Shown here: positions 8,566 through 16,691 of the stretch, one piece after another
How positions within the stretch are numbered: the first letter of the stretch is position 1
Layout of the letters: every line of letters starts with the position of its first letter
Assembly (NCBI RefSeq): GCF_900243745.1
Contig: NZ_LT984798.1
Coordinates: 2,350,501-2,414,500, forward strand
Direction: 5' to 3'
DNA length: 64,000 bases
Source of the DNA: Desulfovibrio sp. G11
GTDB lineage: Bacteria; Desulfobacterota; Desulfovibrionia; Desulfovibrionales; Desulfovibrionaceae
Position numbers and translations under genes: made by a program
Notes under the pieces: generated by a model
Database searches by the model: none
Told to the model about the DNA's origin: nothing
What the model saw: only the letters and a program-made list of their open reading frames with translations

Positions 8566-8880
8566 ATGCCAGCCGCTCCATATCGCCACCGGGTGACCAT
8601 TCAGGCGGTGACGCTCATCTTCGATGGCATGGGCGGCTGGGAGGAAACCTGGGCTGACTTGGCCACGGTCTGGGCGCGGGTCGAAGCCCTCAAGGGCGAG
8701 GAATACTTCGCCGCCGCCCAAATGCAGAACTCGGTCAGCCACCGCGTCACCATGCGCTACCGCGCCGACCTCACCCCCACCCACCGTCTGGTATTCGAGG
8801 GCCGCACCCTCGACATCGAGGCGGTCCTGCCTGACGAACACAAATCCCGCCTCGTGATCATGTGCACCGAGCAGGTGTAA
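8566..8880 (+). CDS. Phage head-tail adaptor (joining) protein
   Basis: A 104-residue protein of the SPP1 gp16/HK97 gp7-like head-tail adaptor family. It begins PYRHRVTIQ, continues GGWEETWADLATVWARVEAL and ends with FEGRTLDIEAVL, the typical short beta-rich pattern. It begins directly after the connector stop. No tail genes follow: the module ends here and a restriction operon begins, which is unusual for a prophage. Confidence 0.85.
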   Translation: MPAAPYRHRVTIQAVTLIFDGMGGWEETWADLATVWARVEALKGEEYFAAAQMQNSVSHRVTMRYRADLTPTHRLVFEGRTLDIEAVLPDEHKSRLVIMCTEQV

Positions 8881-9079
8881 TCTTTCGCTGGCCGGCTTTA
8901 CATCCTGCCTCCGCCTGCAAGGCAAAGTCGGTTTCTGCGGCTTGCTGTAGCAAAGATGCAGCACAAATCGTTTGACCGATACTCGACTCTCATCTAAGGT
9001 GCCAGACATTCCTCTCATTCTCCGGGGCTGCCCCTGGAACAGCTGCTTTCAGGGCCGGACGGCCCAAAGCGGAGAGCAC
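8881..9079 (+). other. Spacer between phage module and restriction operon
   Basis: These 199 bases without a gene probably hold the promoter of the restriction operon. TTGACC at about 8969 followed 17 bases later by TAAGGT is a weak candidate. GGAGAG at 9071-9076 is the ribosome site of the following gene. The phage/defence boundary is here. Confidence 0.4.
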
Positions 9080-9289
9080 ATGGCATCAGAACAAAACCGC
9101 TGGCTTTCAGCCGAGGAGATTGCCCAACATCTCGGGGTCAGCATCGACACCATCTACCGCTGGATTGCGGGACGCGGCATGCCCGCTCACAAGGTCGGCC
9201 GACTCTGGAAGTTCAAGACGGACGAGGTCGACAAGTGGGTGAAGGCTGGCGGTGCGGCGGACAAGAGCAGACAGGATCAAGCTGAATGA
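9080..9289 (+). CDS. Excisionase-type helix-turn-helix DNA-binding protein
   Basis: A 69-residue protein (ATG 9080) with the MerR/excisionase-family pattern LSAEEIAQHLGVSIDTIYRW, then GRGMPAHKVGRLWKF for the wing. It heads the restriction operon and overlaps hsdM by 4 bases (ATGA). Such small proteins are often the controller of a restriction-modification operon, delaying or tuning restriction, or an excisionase/AlpA-like regulator of a mobile element. Position favours a control role here. Confidence 0.8.
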   Translation: MASEQNRWLSAEEIAQHLGVSIDTIYRWIAGRGMPAHKVGRLWKFKTDEVDKWVKAGGAADKSRQDQAE

Positions 9290-10803
9290 GCAGGAAGAAC
9301 GGAAATAACAATTCAGTCGATCTGGATATCGGGACCCTCTCCGGGCATCTTTGGGAAGCTGCGAATATTCTCCGCGGTCCTGTCGACGCGGCCGATTTCA
9401 AGACCTACATCTTCCCGCTGCTGTTCTTCAAGCGGCTCTCCGACGTCTATGACGAGGAGTATGCCGTGGCCCTGGATGAGTCCGACGGCGATGTGGAATT
9501 TGCCCAGTTCCCTGAGAACCACCGGTTCCAGGTTCCGGAGGGCTGCCACTGGAAAGATGTCCGGGCCAAGAGCGCCAATATCGGCCATGCGCTCCAGAAG
9601 GCCATGCGCTGCATCGAGCAGGCCAACCCGGACACCCTGCACGGCATCTTCGGCGATGCCCAGTGGACCAACAAAGACCGCCTTTCGGACGCGCTGCTCA
9701 AGGACCTGATCGAACACTTCTCGTCGCTCAACCTGGGCAATGAGCACTGCAAGGCGGACATTCTCGGCCAGGCCTATGAATACCTGATCAAGAAATTTGC
9801 CGACCTCACCAACAAGAAGGCCGGTGAATTCTATACCCCGCGCTCCGTGGTCGCGCTGATGGTTCGCATCCTTGCGCCCAAGGCCGGGGAAACCATCTAC
9901 GACCCGGCCTGTGGGACCGGCGGCATGCTCCTTGAGGCGCTGCATCATGTCAAAGAGCATGGCGGCGACGAGAACCTCATGCTGGGCAAGCTCTACGGCC
10001 AGGAAAAGAACCTGACCACATCCTCCATTGCCCGTATGAACCTCTTTCTCCACGGCGCGGAAGATTTCCATATCGAACGCGGCGACACCCTGCGCTTGCC
10101 AGCATTTTATTCAGGCGACAGCCTCGCCACCTTTGACTGCGTCATCGCCAATCCTCCCTTTTCCCTGGAAAAGTGGGGGGACGACGTCTGGATCAATGAC
10201 CCCTACGGCCGCAACTTTGCCGGGCTGCCGCCAGCCAAGTCCGGCGACTTCGCCTGGGTTCAGCACATGGTCAAGTCCATGGCTCGCAAGACTGGCCGCA
10301 TGGCTGTGGTGCTTCCCCATGGCGTGCTATTCCGCATGTCCAAGGAGGGCGAGATCCGGCGCAAGCTGCTGGAGATGGACATCCTCGAAGCGGTTATCGG
10401 CCTCGGTCAGAACATTTTCTATGGCACTGGTCTCGCTCCCTGTGTGCTGGTCTTCCGGGACAGCAAGCCCAAGGCCCACCGCCAGAAGGCGCTGTTCATC
10501 GACGCCTCGAAGGAGTTCAAGACCGGCCGCGCCCAGAACGAGCTACTGCCGGAACACGTGGACAACATCCATCGCTGGTACGAGGGCTATCAGGATGTGG
10601 AAGGGATCTGTCGGGTGGTCACGCTCGACGAGATCCGCGAGAACGATTTCAACCTGAACATCTCCCGCTATGTGGAGCCGGTGATCGAGGAAGAATCCAT
10701 GACCATCGATCAGGCCATCGCCGACCTCAAGGAATCGTTGCAGGCGGCGTACACGGCCGAGGATCGTCTGAAGGGGCTGCTGCTCCGGGAGGGGCTGCTG
10801 TGA
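9286..10803 (+). CDS. hsdM: Type I restriction-modification methylase subunit HsdM, first copy
   Basis: A 505-residue N6-adenine methylase subunit. The HsdM N-terminal helical domain covers residues ~10-150. The S-adenosylmethionine motif DPACGTGGML is at ~206 and the catalytic NPPF at ~289. With HsdS it methylates the recognition site and it is needed for restriction with HsdR. It is one of two HsdM paralogues in this operon; the second has DPTCGSAGML and NPPY. The two differ throughout, so this is not a recent duplication. It overlaps both neighbours by 4 bases. Confidence 0.95.
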   Translation: MSRKNGNNNSVDLDIGTLSGHLWEAANILRGPVDAADFKTYIFPLLFFKRLSDVYDEEYAVALDESDGDVEFAQFPENHRFQVPEGCHWKDVRAKSANIGHALQKAMRCIEQANPDTLHGIFGDAQWTNKDRLSDALLKDLIEHFSSLNLGNEHCKADILGQAYEYLIKKFADLTNKKAGEFYTPRSVVALMVRILAPKAGETIYDPACGTGGMLLEALHHVKEHGGDENLMLGKLYGQEKNLTTSSIARMNLFLHGAEDFHIERGDTLRLPAFYSGDSLATFDCVIANPPFSLEKWGDDVWINDPYGRNFAGLPPAKSGDFAWVQHMVKSMARKTGRMAVVLPHGVLFRMSKEGEIRRKLLEMDILEAVIGLGQNIFYGTGLAPCVLVFRDSKPKAHRQKALFIDASKEFKTGRAQNELLPEHVDNIHRWYEGYQDVEGICRVVTLDEIRENDFNLNISRYVEPVIEEESMTIDQAIADLKESLQAAYTAEDRLKGLLLREGLL

Positions 10804-11027
10804 AGATCTACCAGTACAGATCACCCATCGGCCGCTTCCTCATCAATCCGCAAGCCAACGGTCGCTGGGGGCTTTGGTTCAAGGATGACCTGCTCGGCTC
10901 TTATCACTCGGCCATGGCGGCCGCCGATGACGTCTACATGCAGGCAACCGGCGATTACGACTGGGACTCCCTGGATGGCGTCGATATTCCAACGGACATT
11001 TCTGAATGGGAAGTGGTAGCGCGATGA
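10800..11027 (+). CDS. Small protein between the two hsdM genes, unknown
   Basis: A 75-residue protein with a GTG start overlapping the hsdM stop (GTGA). Its own stop overlaps the second hsdM start (ATGA). It begins MKIYQYRSPIGRFLI and contains GRWGLWFKDDLLGSY, AAADDVYMQATG and a Trp-rich acidic tail (DYDWDSLDGV). It is too well packed between two genes to be chance. No family is recognised. It may be a structural or regulatory partner of the heteromeric methylase. Confidence 0.75.
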   Translation: MKIYQYRSPIGRFLINPQANGRWGLWFKDDLLGSYHSAMAAADDVYMQATGDYDWDSLDGVDIPTDISEWEVVAR

Positions 11028-12547
11028 AGAAGAACAAACACATTTCCCAATCGGAACTCGAATCCTACCTCTGGGGCGCGGCCACCTTGCTGCGCGGCTA
11101 TATCGACGCCGGGGACTACAAGCAGTTCATCTTCCCACTACTGTTCTACAAGCGCCTGTGCGACGTGTATGACGAGGAGCTGGCCGATGCGCTGGAGGAA
11201 TCTGGCGGCGATCAGGAATACGCCGCGCTTCCTGAACAGCACCGCTTCCAGATCCCGGAGGACGCCCACTGGAAGGCCACCCGAACCAAGGTCAAGAACG
11301 TGGGCAAGGCCATCCAGGACGCCCTACGCGCCATTGAGACGGCTAACCCCGACACCCTGTACGGGGTGTTCGGTGACGCCCAGTGGACCAACAAGGACCG
11401 TCTGCCGGACCGCATGTTGCGCGAACTCATCGAGCATTTCAGCTCGCAGACGCTTTCGCTCTCCAACTGCCCGGAGGATGAACTGGGCGTGGGCTACGAG
11501 TTTTTGATCAAGAAGTTCGCCGACGATTCCGGCCACACCGCTGCGGAGTTCTATACCAACCGCACCGTGGTCCACCTGATGACCGAGATGCTCGAACCCA
11601 GGCCGGGCGAGTCGATCTATGACCCCACCTGCGGTTCGGCGGGCATGCTGCTCTCCGCCGTCGCCCATCTCAAGCGGCAGAATAAAGAATGGCGGAATCT
11701 GCGGCTGTTCGGCCAGGAGCGCAACCTGCTCACCTCCGCCATCGGCCGGATGAATCTGTTCCTGCACGGCATCGAGGACTTTCGCATCGTCCGTGGCGAT
11801 ACCCTGGCCAACCCCGCCTTTGTCGAAGGCGACCGGCTCATGCAGTTCGATGTGGTCCTGGCCAATCCGCCTTACTCCATCAAGCAGTGGGACCGCGATG
11901 CTTGGTCCGCCGATCCGTGGGGCCGGAACATCTACGGCACCCCGCCCCAGGGCCGCGCCGACTATGCCTTCTGGCAGCACATCATCAAGAGCATGAAGGC
12001 CAAGAGTGGCCGCTGCGCGATTCTGTTTCCGCATGGCGTTCTCTTTCGCAACGAAGAGTCGTCCATGCGCGAGAAGTTGGTCGCCCACGACGTGGTGGAG
12101 TGTGTTCTGGGCCTCGGTCCCAACCTTTTTTACAACTCGCCCATGGAAGCCTGCGTCGTTATCTGCCGGATGAACAAGCCTAAAGAGCGCAGGAACAAGG
12201 TGCTCTTCATCAACGCGCTGAACGAGGTGACCCGCGAGCGGGCACAGAGCTTCCTCACCGACGATCACATCCAGCGCATTGTCTCCGTCTACCAGGCCTT
12301 TGCCGACGAGGACGGCTTTGCCCGGGTGGTCGGCAATGACGAGATCCGGGAGAAAGCCAGCAATCTCAGCATCCCGCTCTACGTGAGGGCGGAAAACGGA
12401 AATGGCAATGGCAACGGCGCAACCGAAACAGTCAGCCTCAAGCAGGCCATAGCAAACTGGCAGGAAAGTTCGATGGCATTGCGGGAGTCGATGGATGGCC
12501 TCTTCGAGGTGCTTGAGGACGCTCGGGTGATGGGAGGTGGCAAATGA
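11024..12547 (+). CDS. hsdM: Type I restriction-modification methylase subunit HsdM, second copy
   Basis: A 507-residue methylase starting at ATG 11024. It has an HsdM_N domain, motif I DPTCGSAGML at ~200 and NPPY at ~281. The C-terminus carries a low-complexity linker (ENGNGNGNGAT), then a helix that probably binds HsdS. The first HsdM keeps DPACGTG, whereas here the loop reads DPTCGSA; both retain an NPP(Y/F) catalytic motif. Two active-looking but different HsdM subunits suggest an asymmetric M1-M2-S complex rather than the usual M2S. Confidence 0.93.
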   Translation: MKKNKHISQSELESYLWGAATLLRGYIDAGDYKQFIFPLLFYKRLCDVYDEELADALEESGGDQEYAALPEQHRFQIPEDAHWKATRTKVKNVGKAIQDALRAIETANPDTLYGVFGDAQWTNKDRLPDRMLRELIEHFSSQTLSLSNCPEDELGVGYEFLIKKFADDSGHTAAEFYTNRTVVHLMTEMLEPRPGESIYDPTCGSAGMLLSAVAHLKRQNKEWRNLRLFGQERNLLTSAIGRMNLFLHGIEDFRIVRGDTLANPAFVEGDRLMQFDVVLANPPYSIKQWDRDAWSADPWGRNIYGTPPQGRADYAFWQHIIKSMKAKSGRCAILFPHGVLFRNEESSMREKLVAHDVVECVLGLGPNLFYNSPMEACVVICRMNKPKERRNKVLFINALNEVTRERAQSFLTDDHIQRIVSVYQAFADEDGFARVVGNDEIREKASNLSIPLYVRAENGNGNGNGATETVSLKQAIANWQESSMALRESMDGLFEVLEDARVMGGGK

Positions 12548-13722
12548 GTGCGCAATCCCTGAAGCCCGGCTGGAAGATGGTCAAGTTCGGCGAGGTGGTG
12601 AAAAACGCCAACCTCGTAGAACGCGATCCCGAGACCAATGGCGTTGAAAGAATCGTCGGGCTTGAACACATCGACCCCGAGAATCTGCATATCCGGCGCT
12701 GGAACTCCGTTGCGGATGGCACCTCGTTTACCCGCAAATTCGTACCGGGACAGACGCTCTTCGGTAAGCGCCGGGCCTATCAACGCAAGGTCGCCTACGC
12801 TGAGTTTGAAGGCATTTGCTCCGGGGACATCCTGACGTTTGAGCCGAAAAACAGAAAGGTTCTGCTGCCGGAACTTCTGCCATTTATCTGCCAGAGCAAT
12901 GCCTTCTTTGATCATGCGCTTGGCACCTCGGCCGGTTCGCTGTCACCGAGGACCAGTTGGACCGCGTTACAAGATTTTGAATTCCCGCTGCCACCCCTTG
13001 ATGAACAAAAGCGCATTGCCGAGATACTGTGGGCGGCGGATGAAACCACGGAATGCTATGCGGACAGTGCATTGCGGATCGTTGCCATAGCCGATGCCGC
13101 TCTTTCCAAGTTTTTTGAGAAGCACAAGGAAGTCTTGTCTTGGACTCCGGCTATAGATGTTTGCGAAAAGATTTCTGTGGGCATCGTGATCAAGCCAGCT
13201 TCCTACTATGTTGACAAAGGCGGGCATGCAGCGTTGCGTTCTTTAAATGTAATGCCTGGAAGATTTGTGTTGGACGAGCTGGTTTATATTTCCGAAGAGG
13301 GGCAGAAGAAAAATAAAAAATCCATTCTGCAAGAAGGTGACGTTGTAGTTGTTAGAACTGGACGCCCAGGAGATGCCTGCGTCATAGGAACTGAGCAGGC
13401 TGGCTTTAACGCAATCGACCTTATCATCGCCAGGCCCAGCAAGAGATTGCTTCCCGAGTATCTCTCTTCATTTGTTAATTCCGGGCTCGCCAAGCAACAG
13501 ATGCGCAGAGGTATTGCAGGGACAGCCCAGACGCACTTCAATATTGGTGAATTCAAAAAGTTGCTCATACCAATGGTGCCATTGGAAGATCAACAAGAGG
13601 CTCTGTCCTTACTGGAACAAGTTAGGGCAAAGCAAGCTGCCTTGACTGATCATCTCGCAACGGCTGCAGAGGTAAGGAAAGCCCTCCTCAATAAATTCAC
13701 TACGGAGGCCGCCCATGTTTAA
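12544..13722 (+). CDS. hsdS: Type I restriction specificity subunit HsdS
   Basis: A 392-residue protein with two target-recognition domains (about residues 5-150 and 200-345), each followed by a conserved spacer helix (PLDEQKRIAEILWAADE near 155; PLEDQQEALSLLEQVRAKQAALTDHL is at ~355). It sets the bipartite DNA site. The second recognition domain (about 13140-13620) is clearly richer in A/T than the rest of the operon (e.g. AAAAATAAAAAATCC near 13310), a sign of module exchange. It overlaps hsdM2 by 4 bases and hsdR by 8. Confidence 0.93.
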   Translation: MSAQSLKPGWKMVKFGEVVKNANLVERDPETNGVERIVGLEHIDPENLHIRRWNSVADGTSFTRKFVPGQTLFGKRRAYQRKVAYAEFEGICSGDILTFEPKNRKVLLPELLPFICQSNAFFDHALGTSAGSLSPRTSWTALQDFEFPLPPLDEQKRIAEILWAADETTECYADSALRIVAIADAALSKFFEKHKEVLSWTPAIDVCEKISVGIVIKPASYYVDKGGHAALRSLNVMPGRFVLDELVYISEEGQKKNKKSILQEGDVVVVRTGRPGDACVIGTEQAGFNAIDLIIARPSKRLLPEYLSSFVNSGLAKQQMRRGIAGTAQTHFNIGEFKKLLIPMVPLEDQQEALSLLEQVRAKQAALTDHLATAAEVRKALLNKFTTEAAHV

Positions 13723-16669
13723 CGAAGAAAACACGGTCGAACAGATGGTTCTCGACACGCTCTGCGGCGGCGTGACTTCGAACATGGTTGCCGAAGAGCT
13801 CGCCAGTTACGGCGGCGAGATCAAAGGCTGGCGCTTCGTTTTCGCCGAGGAACTGCACCGTCAGCACTCCGACGTGCTGGTAGAGTCGATGGTGCGCGAC
13901 GCCCTCATCCGCCTGAACCCGGAAATCAAGGCCCAGCCCGACCGCGCCGACGAGGTGCTCTACCGCCTGCGGACCATTCCGCTGTCGGTGCAGAGCGAAG
14001 GCCTGGTGCGGGCCAATGAGCTGTTTGCCGAATGGCTGCGGGGCGAGAAGTCCATGCCTTTCGGTGAGCGCGGCGAACACACACCGGTGCGCCTGATCGA
14101 CTTCGAGAATCTCAGCAACAACGATTACGTGGTCACCAACCAGTGGGTCTATCCGGTCAAGGAAGGCGGCCGCCGCTTCGACATCATCATGCTGGTCAAC
14201 GGCATCCCGCTGGTGGTCGGCGAGGCCAAAACGCCGGTGCGCCCGGCGGTGACCTGGGTGGACGGGGCCAGCGACATCCATAACGGCTACGAACAGAGCG
14301 TGCCACAGATGTTCGTGCCCAACGTCCTCTCCTTTGCCACCGAGGGCAAGTGCTATCGCTACGGCTCGGTACGCATGCCCATCGATATCTGGGGGCCGTG
14401 GCACGAAGGCGAGAACAAGGCCGAGGGGACGCTTGCGGATGTGCAGCGTTCCATCCGCTCCATGCTGCGCCCCCATGTGGTGCTGGACATCCTGCAGAAC
14501 TTCACCCTGTTCGCCACCGACAAGAAACACCGGCGCATCAAGATCATCTGCCGCTATCAGCAGTACGAAGGCGCCAACCTGATGGTGGCCCGCGTGGTCA
14601 AGGGCTATCCCAAGAAGGGCCTGATCTGGCATTTCCAGGGTTCGGGCAAGTCGCTGCTGATGGTATTCGCGGCGCAGAAGCTGCGGATGCACCGCAAGCT
14701 CGGCAACCCCACGGTGATGATCGTGGTGGATCGCATCGATCTGGACACCCAGATCACCGCCACCTTCAACGCCGCGGATATCCCGAACATGATCGGGGCC
14801 GCCACCCGGCAGGAGCTGCAAAGCCTGCTGGCGGCTGATACCCGCAAGATCATCATCACTACCATTCACAAATTCGGCGAGGCGGACGGCCGCCTGAATG
14901 AGCGCTCGAACATCATCGTGATGGTGGACGAGGCACACCGCACCCAGGAAGGCGATCTGGGCCGCAAGATGCGCGACGCGCTGCCTAACGCCTTTCTCTT
15001 TGGTCTGACCGGTACGCCGATCAACAAGCGGGACCGCAACACCTTCTGGGCCTTCGGCGCGGACGAGGATGAGCAGGGCTATATGAGCCGCTACTCGTTC
15101 CAGGACTCGATCCGGGACAAGGCCACGCTGCCGCTTCATTTCGAGGCGGTGGATGTGAAGCTGCACATCAACAAGGACGCCATCGACGAAGCCTACTCCC
15201 AGATGACCGATGAGTTGAACGAGCTGGATCGTGACGACCTGGCCAAGCGGGCCGCCAAGATGGCGGTGCTGATCAAGGCTCCGGCACGGGTGAACGCCAT
15301 CTGCCAGCACATCGTCAAACATTTCCAGGAGAAGGTGGAACCGAACGGTTTCAAAGCCCAGGTGGTTACTTTCGACCGCGAATGCTGCGTTCTTTACAAG
15401 AAGGCCATGGACGAGTTGGTCGGACCGGAGGCCAGCGCCATCGTCATGCACACCCAGGGCGGAAAGTCCGATGAATATGCGGAATGGAAGCTGGCCAAGG
15501 ACGAAGAGGAAAAGCTCCTCGACCGCTTCCGGGATCCAAACGACCCGCTCAAGTTCCTGATCGTCACTTCCAAGCTCCTGACCGGCTTTGATGCGCCCAT
15601 TTTGCAGGCAATGTACCTCGATAAGCCGATGAAGGACCATAACCTGTTGCAGGCTATCTGCCGCACCAACCGTGTCTACCCCGGCAAGACCCACGGTCTG
15701 ATCGTGGATTATCTGGGCATCTTCGATGATGTGGGCACGGCTCTCGATTTCGATGAGAAGGCGGTGCAGAAGGTCATCACCAACCTGGACGAGCTCAAAA
15801 AGGAGCTGCCCGGCGTAGTGACGAAATGTCTGGCGTTGTTCCCTGGCGTGGACCGCACCGTCGGCGGCTACGAGGGGCTGATAGCGGCGCAGGATTGTCT
15901 GCCGGATAACGAGACCCGGGACAAATTCGCGGCGGAATACTCGGTTCTCTCCCGGCTGTGGGAGGCTCTGTCTCCCGATCCCTGTCTCGGCCCCTATGAA
16001 AAGGACTACAAGTGGCTGACTCAGGTTTATGAATCGGTGAAGCCGCCGAGCGGCAACGGCAAGCTACTCTGGCACGCCTTGGGAGCCAAGACCATCGAGT
16101 TGGTGCATGAGAACGTGTATCTGGAGACGGTGCGCGACGATCTGGACACCCTGGTGATGGACGCTGAAGTCCTCGAAGCACTGCTCGATGCCAAAGACCC
16201 GGACAAGAAATCCAAGGAAATCGAGATCAAGCTCATCGCCCGCCTGTGCAAGCACAAGGACAATCCGAAGTTTGTCGCCCTGGGCGAACGCCTCGAAAAG
16301 CTCAAGGAGCGGCACGAACAGGGCCTACTTCACAGCCTCGATTTCCTCAAGGAACTGCTGACCTTGGCCAGGGAGGTCGTCCAGGCCGAGAAGCAGGTGG
16401 ACCCGGTCGATGAACAGGCCAAGGCCAAAGCTGCCCTGACCGAGTTGTTCGCCGAGGTAAAGAACGGCAAGACGCCGATGGTGGTCGAGCGGATCGTGAC
16501 CGACATCGACGAGATCGTGAGGCTGGTCCGGTTCCCCGGCTGGCAAAACACCAAAGCCGGAGAGCGCGAGGTCCAGAAGGCCCTGCGCAAAGTGATTTAC
16601 GTGAAGTACCAGGTCAAGGACCAGGATCTGTTCGACAAGGCGTTCGGATATATCCGGCAGTACTACTGA
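13715..16669 (+). CDS. hsdR: Type I restriction endonuclease subunit HsdR
   Basis: The 984-residue motor/nuclease subunit. The N-terminal PD-(D/E)xK nuclease has RRFDIIMLVNG and GEAKTP at ~150-172. The SF2 translocase has Walker A FQGSGKSLL at ~308, DEAHRTQEG at ~405, GLTGTP at ~430 and LLTGFDAP at ~625. The C-terminal helical region binds the methylase core. The length is typical and no frame damage is seen. It cuts unmethylated DNA after translocation. With hsdM1-x-hsdM2-S it makes a complete-looking restriction system. Confidence 0.95.
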   Translation: MFNEENTVEQMVLDTLCGGVTSNMVAEELASYGGEIKGWRFVFAEELHRQHSDVLVESMVRDALIRLNPEIKAQPDRADEVLYRLRTIPLSVQSEGLVRANELFAEWLRGEKSMPFGERGEHTPVRLIDFENLSNNDYVVTNQWVYPVKEGGRRFDIIMLVNGIPLVVGEAKTPVRPAVTWVDGASDIHNGYEQSVPQMFVPNVLSFATEGKCYRYGSVRMPIDIWGPWHEGENKAEGTLADVQRSIRSMLRPHVVLDILQNFTLFATDKKHRRIKIICRYQQYEGANLMVARVVKGYPKKGLIWHFQGSGKSLLMVFAAQKLRMHRKLGNPTVMIVVDRIDLDTQITATFNAADIPNMIGAATRQELQSLLAADTRKIIITTIHKFGEADGRLNERSNIIVMVDEAHRTQEGDLGRKMRDALPNAFLFGLTGTPINKRDRNTFWAFGADEDEQGYMSRYSFQDSIRDKATLPLHFEAVDVKLHINKDAIDEAYSQMTDELNELDRDDLAKRAAKMAVLIKAPARVNAICQHIVKHFQEKVEPNGFKAQVVTFDRECCVLYKKAMDELVGPEASAIVMHTQGGKSDEYAEWKLAKDEEEKLLDRFRDPNDPLKFLIVTSKLLTGFDAPILQAMYLDKPMKDHNLLQAICRTNRVYPGKTHGLIVDYLGIFDDVGTALDFDEKAVQKVITNLDELKKELPGVVTKCLALFPGVDRTVGGYEGLIAAQDCLPDNETRDKFAAEYSVLSRLWEALSPDPCLGPYEKDYKWLTQVYESVKPPSGNGKLLWHALGAKTIELVHENVYLETVRDDLDTLVMDAEVLEALLDAKDPDKKSKEIEIKLIARLCKHKDNPKFVALGERLEKLKERHEQGLLHSLDFLKELLTLAREVVQAEKQVDPVDEQAKAKAALTELFAEVKNGKTPMVVERIVTDIDEIVRLVRFPGWQNTKAGEREVQKALRKVIYVKYQVKDQDLFDKAFGYIRQYY

Positions 16670-16691
16670 GAAGGGATGGTAATGGGGATCT

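Noticed and set aside
13700..15694. 664-residue minus-strand frame opposite hsdR
   Set aside because: A mirror frame of a GC-rich gene with no recognisable domain; the plus-strand HsdR has all motifs.
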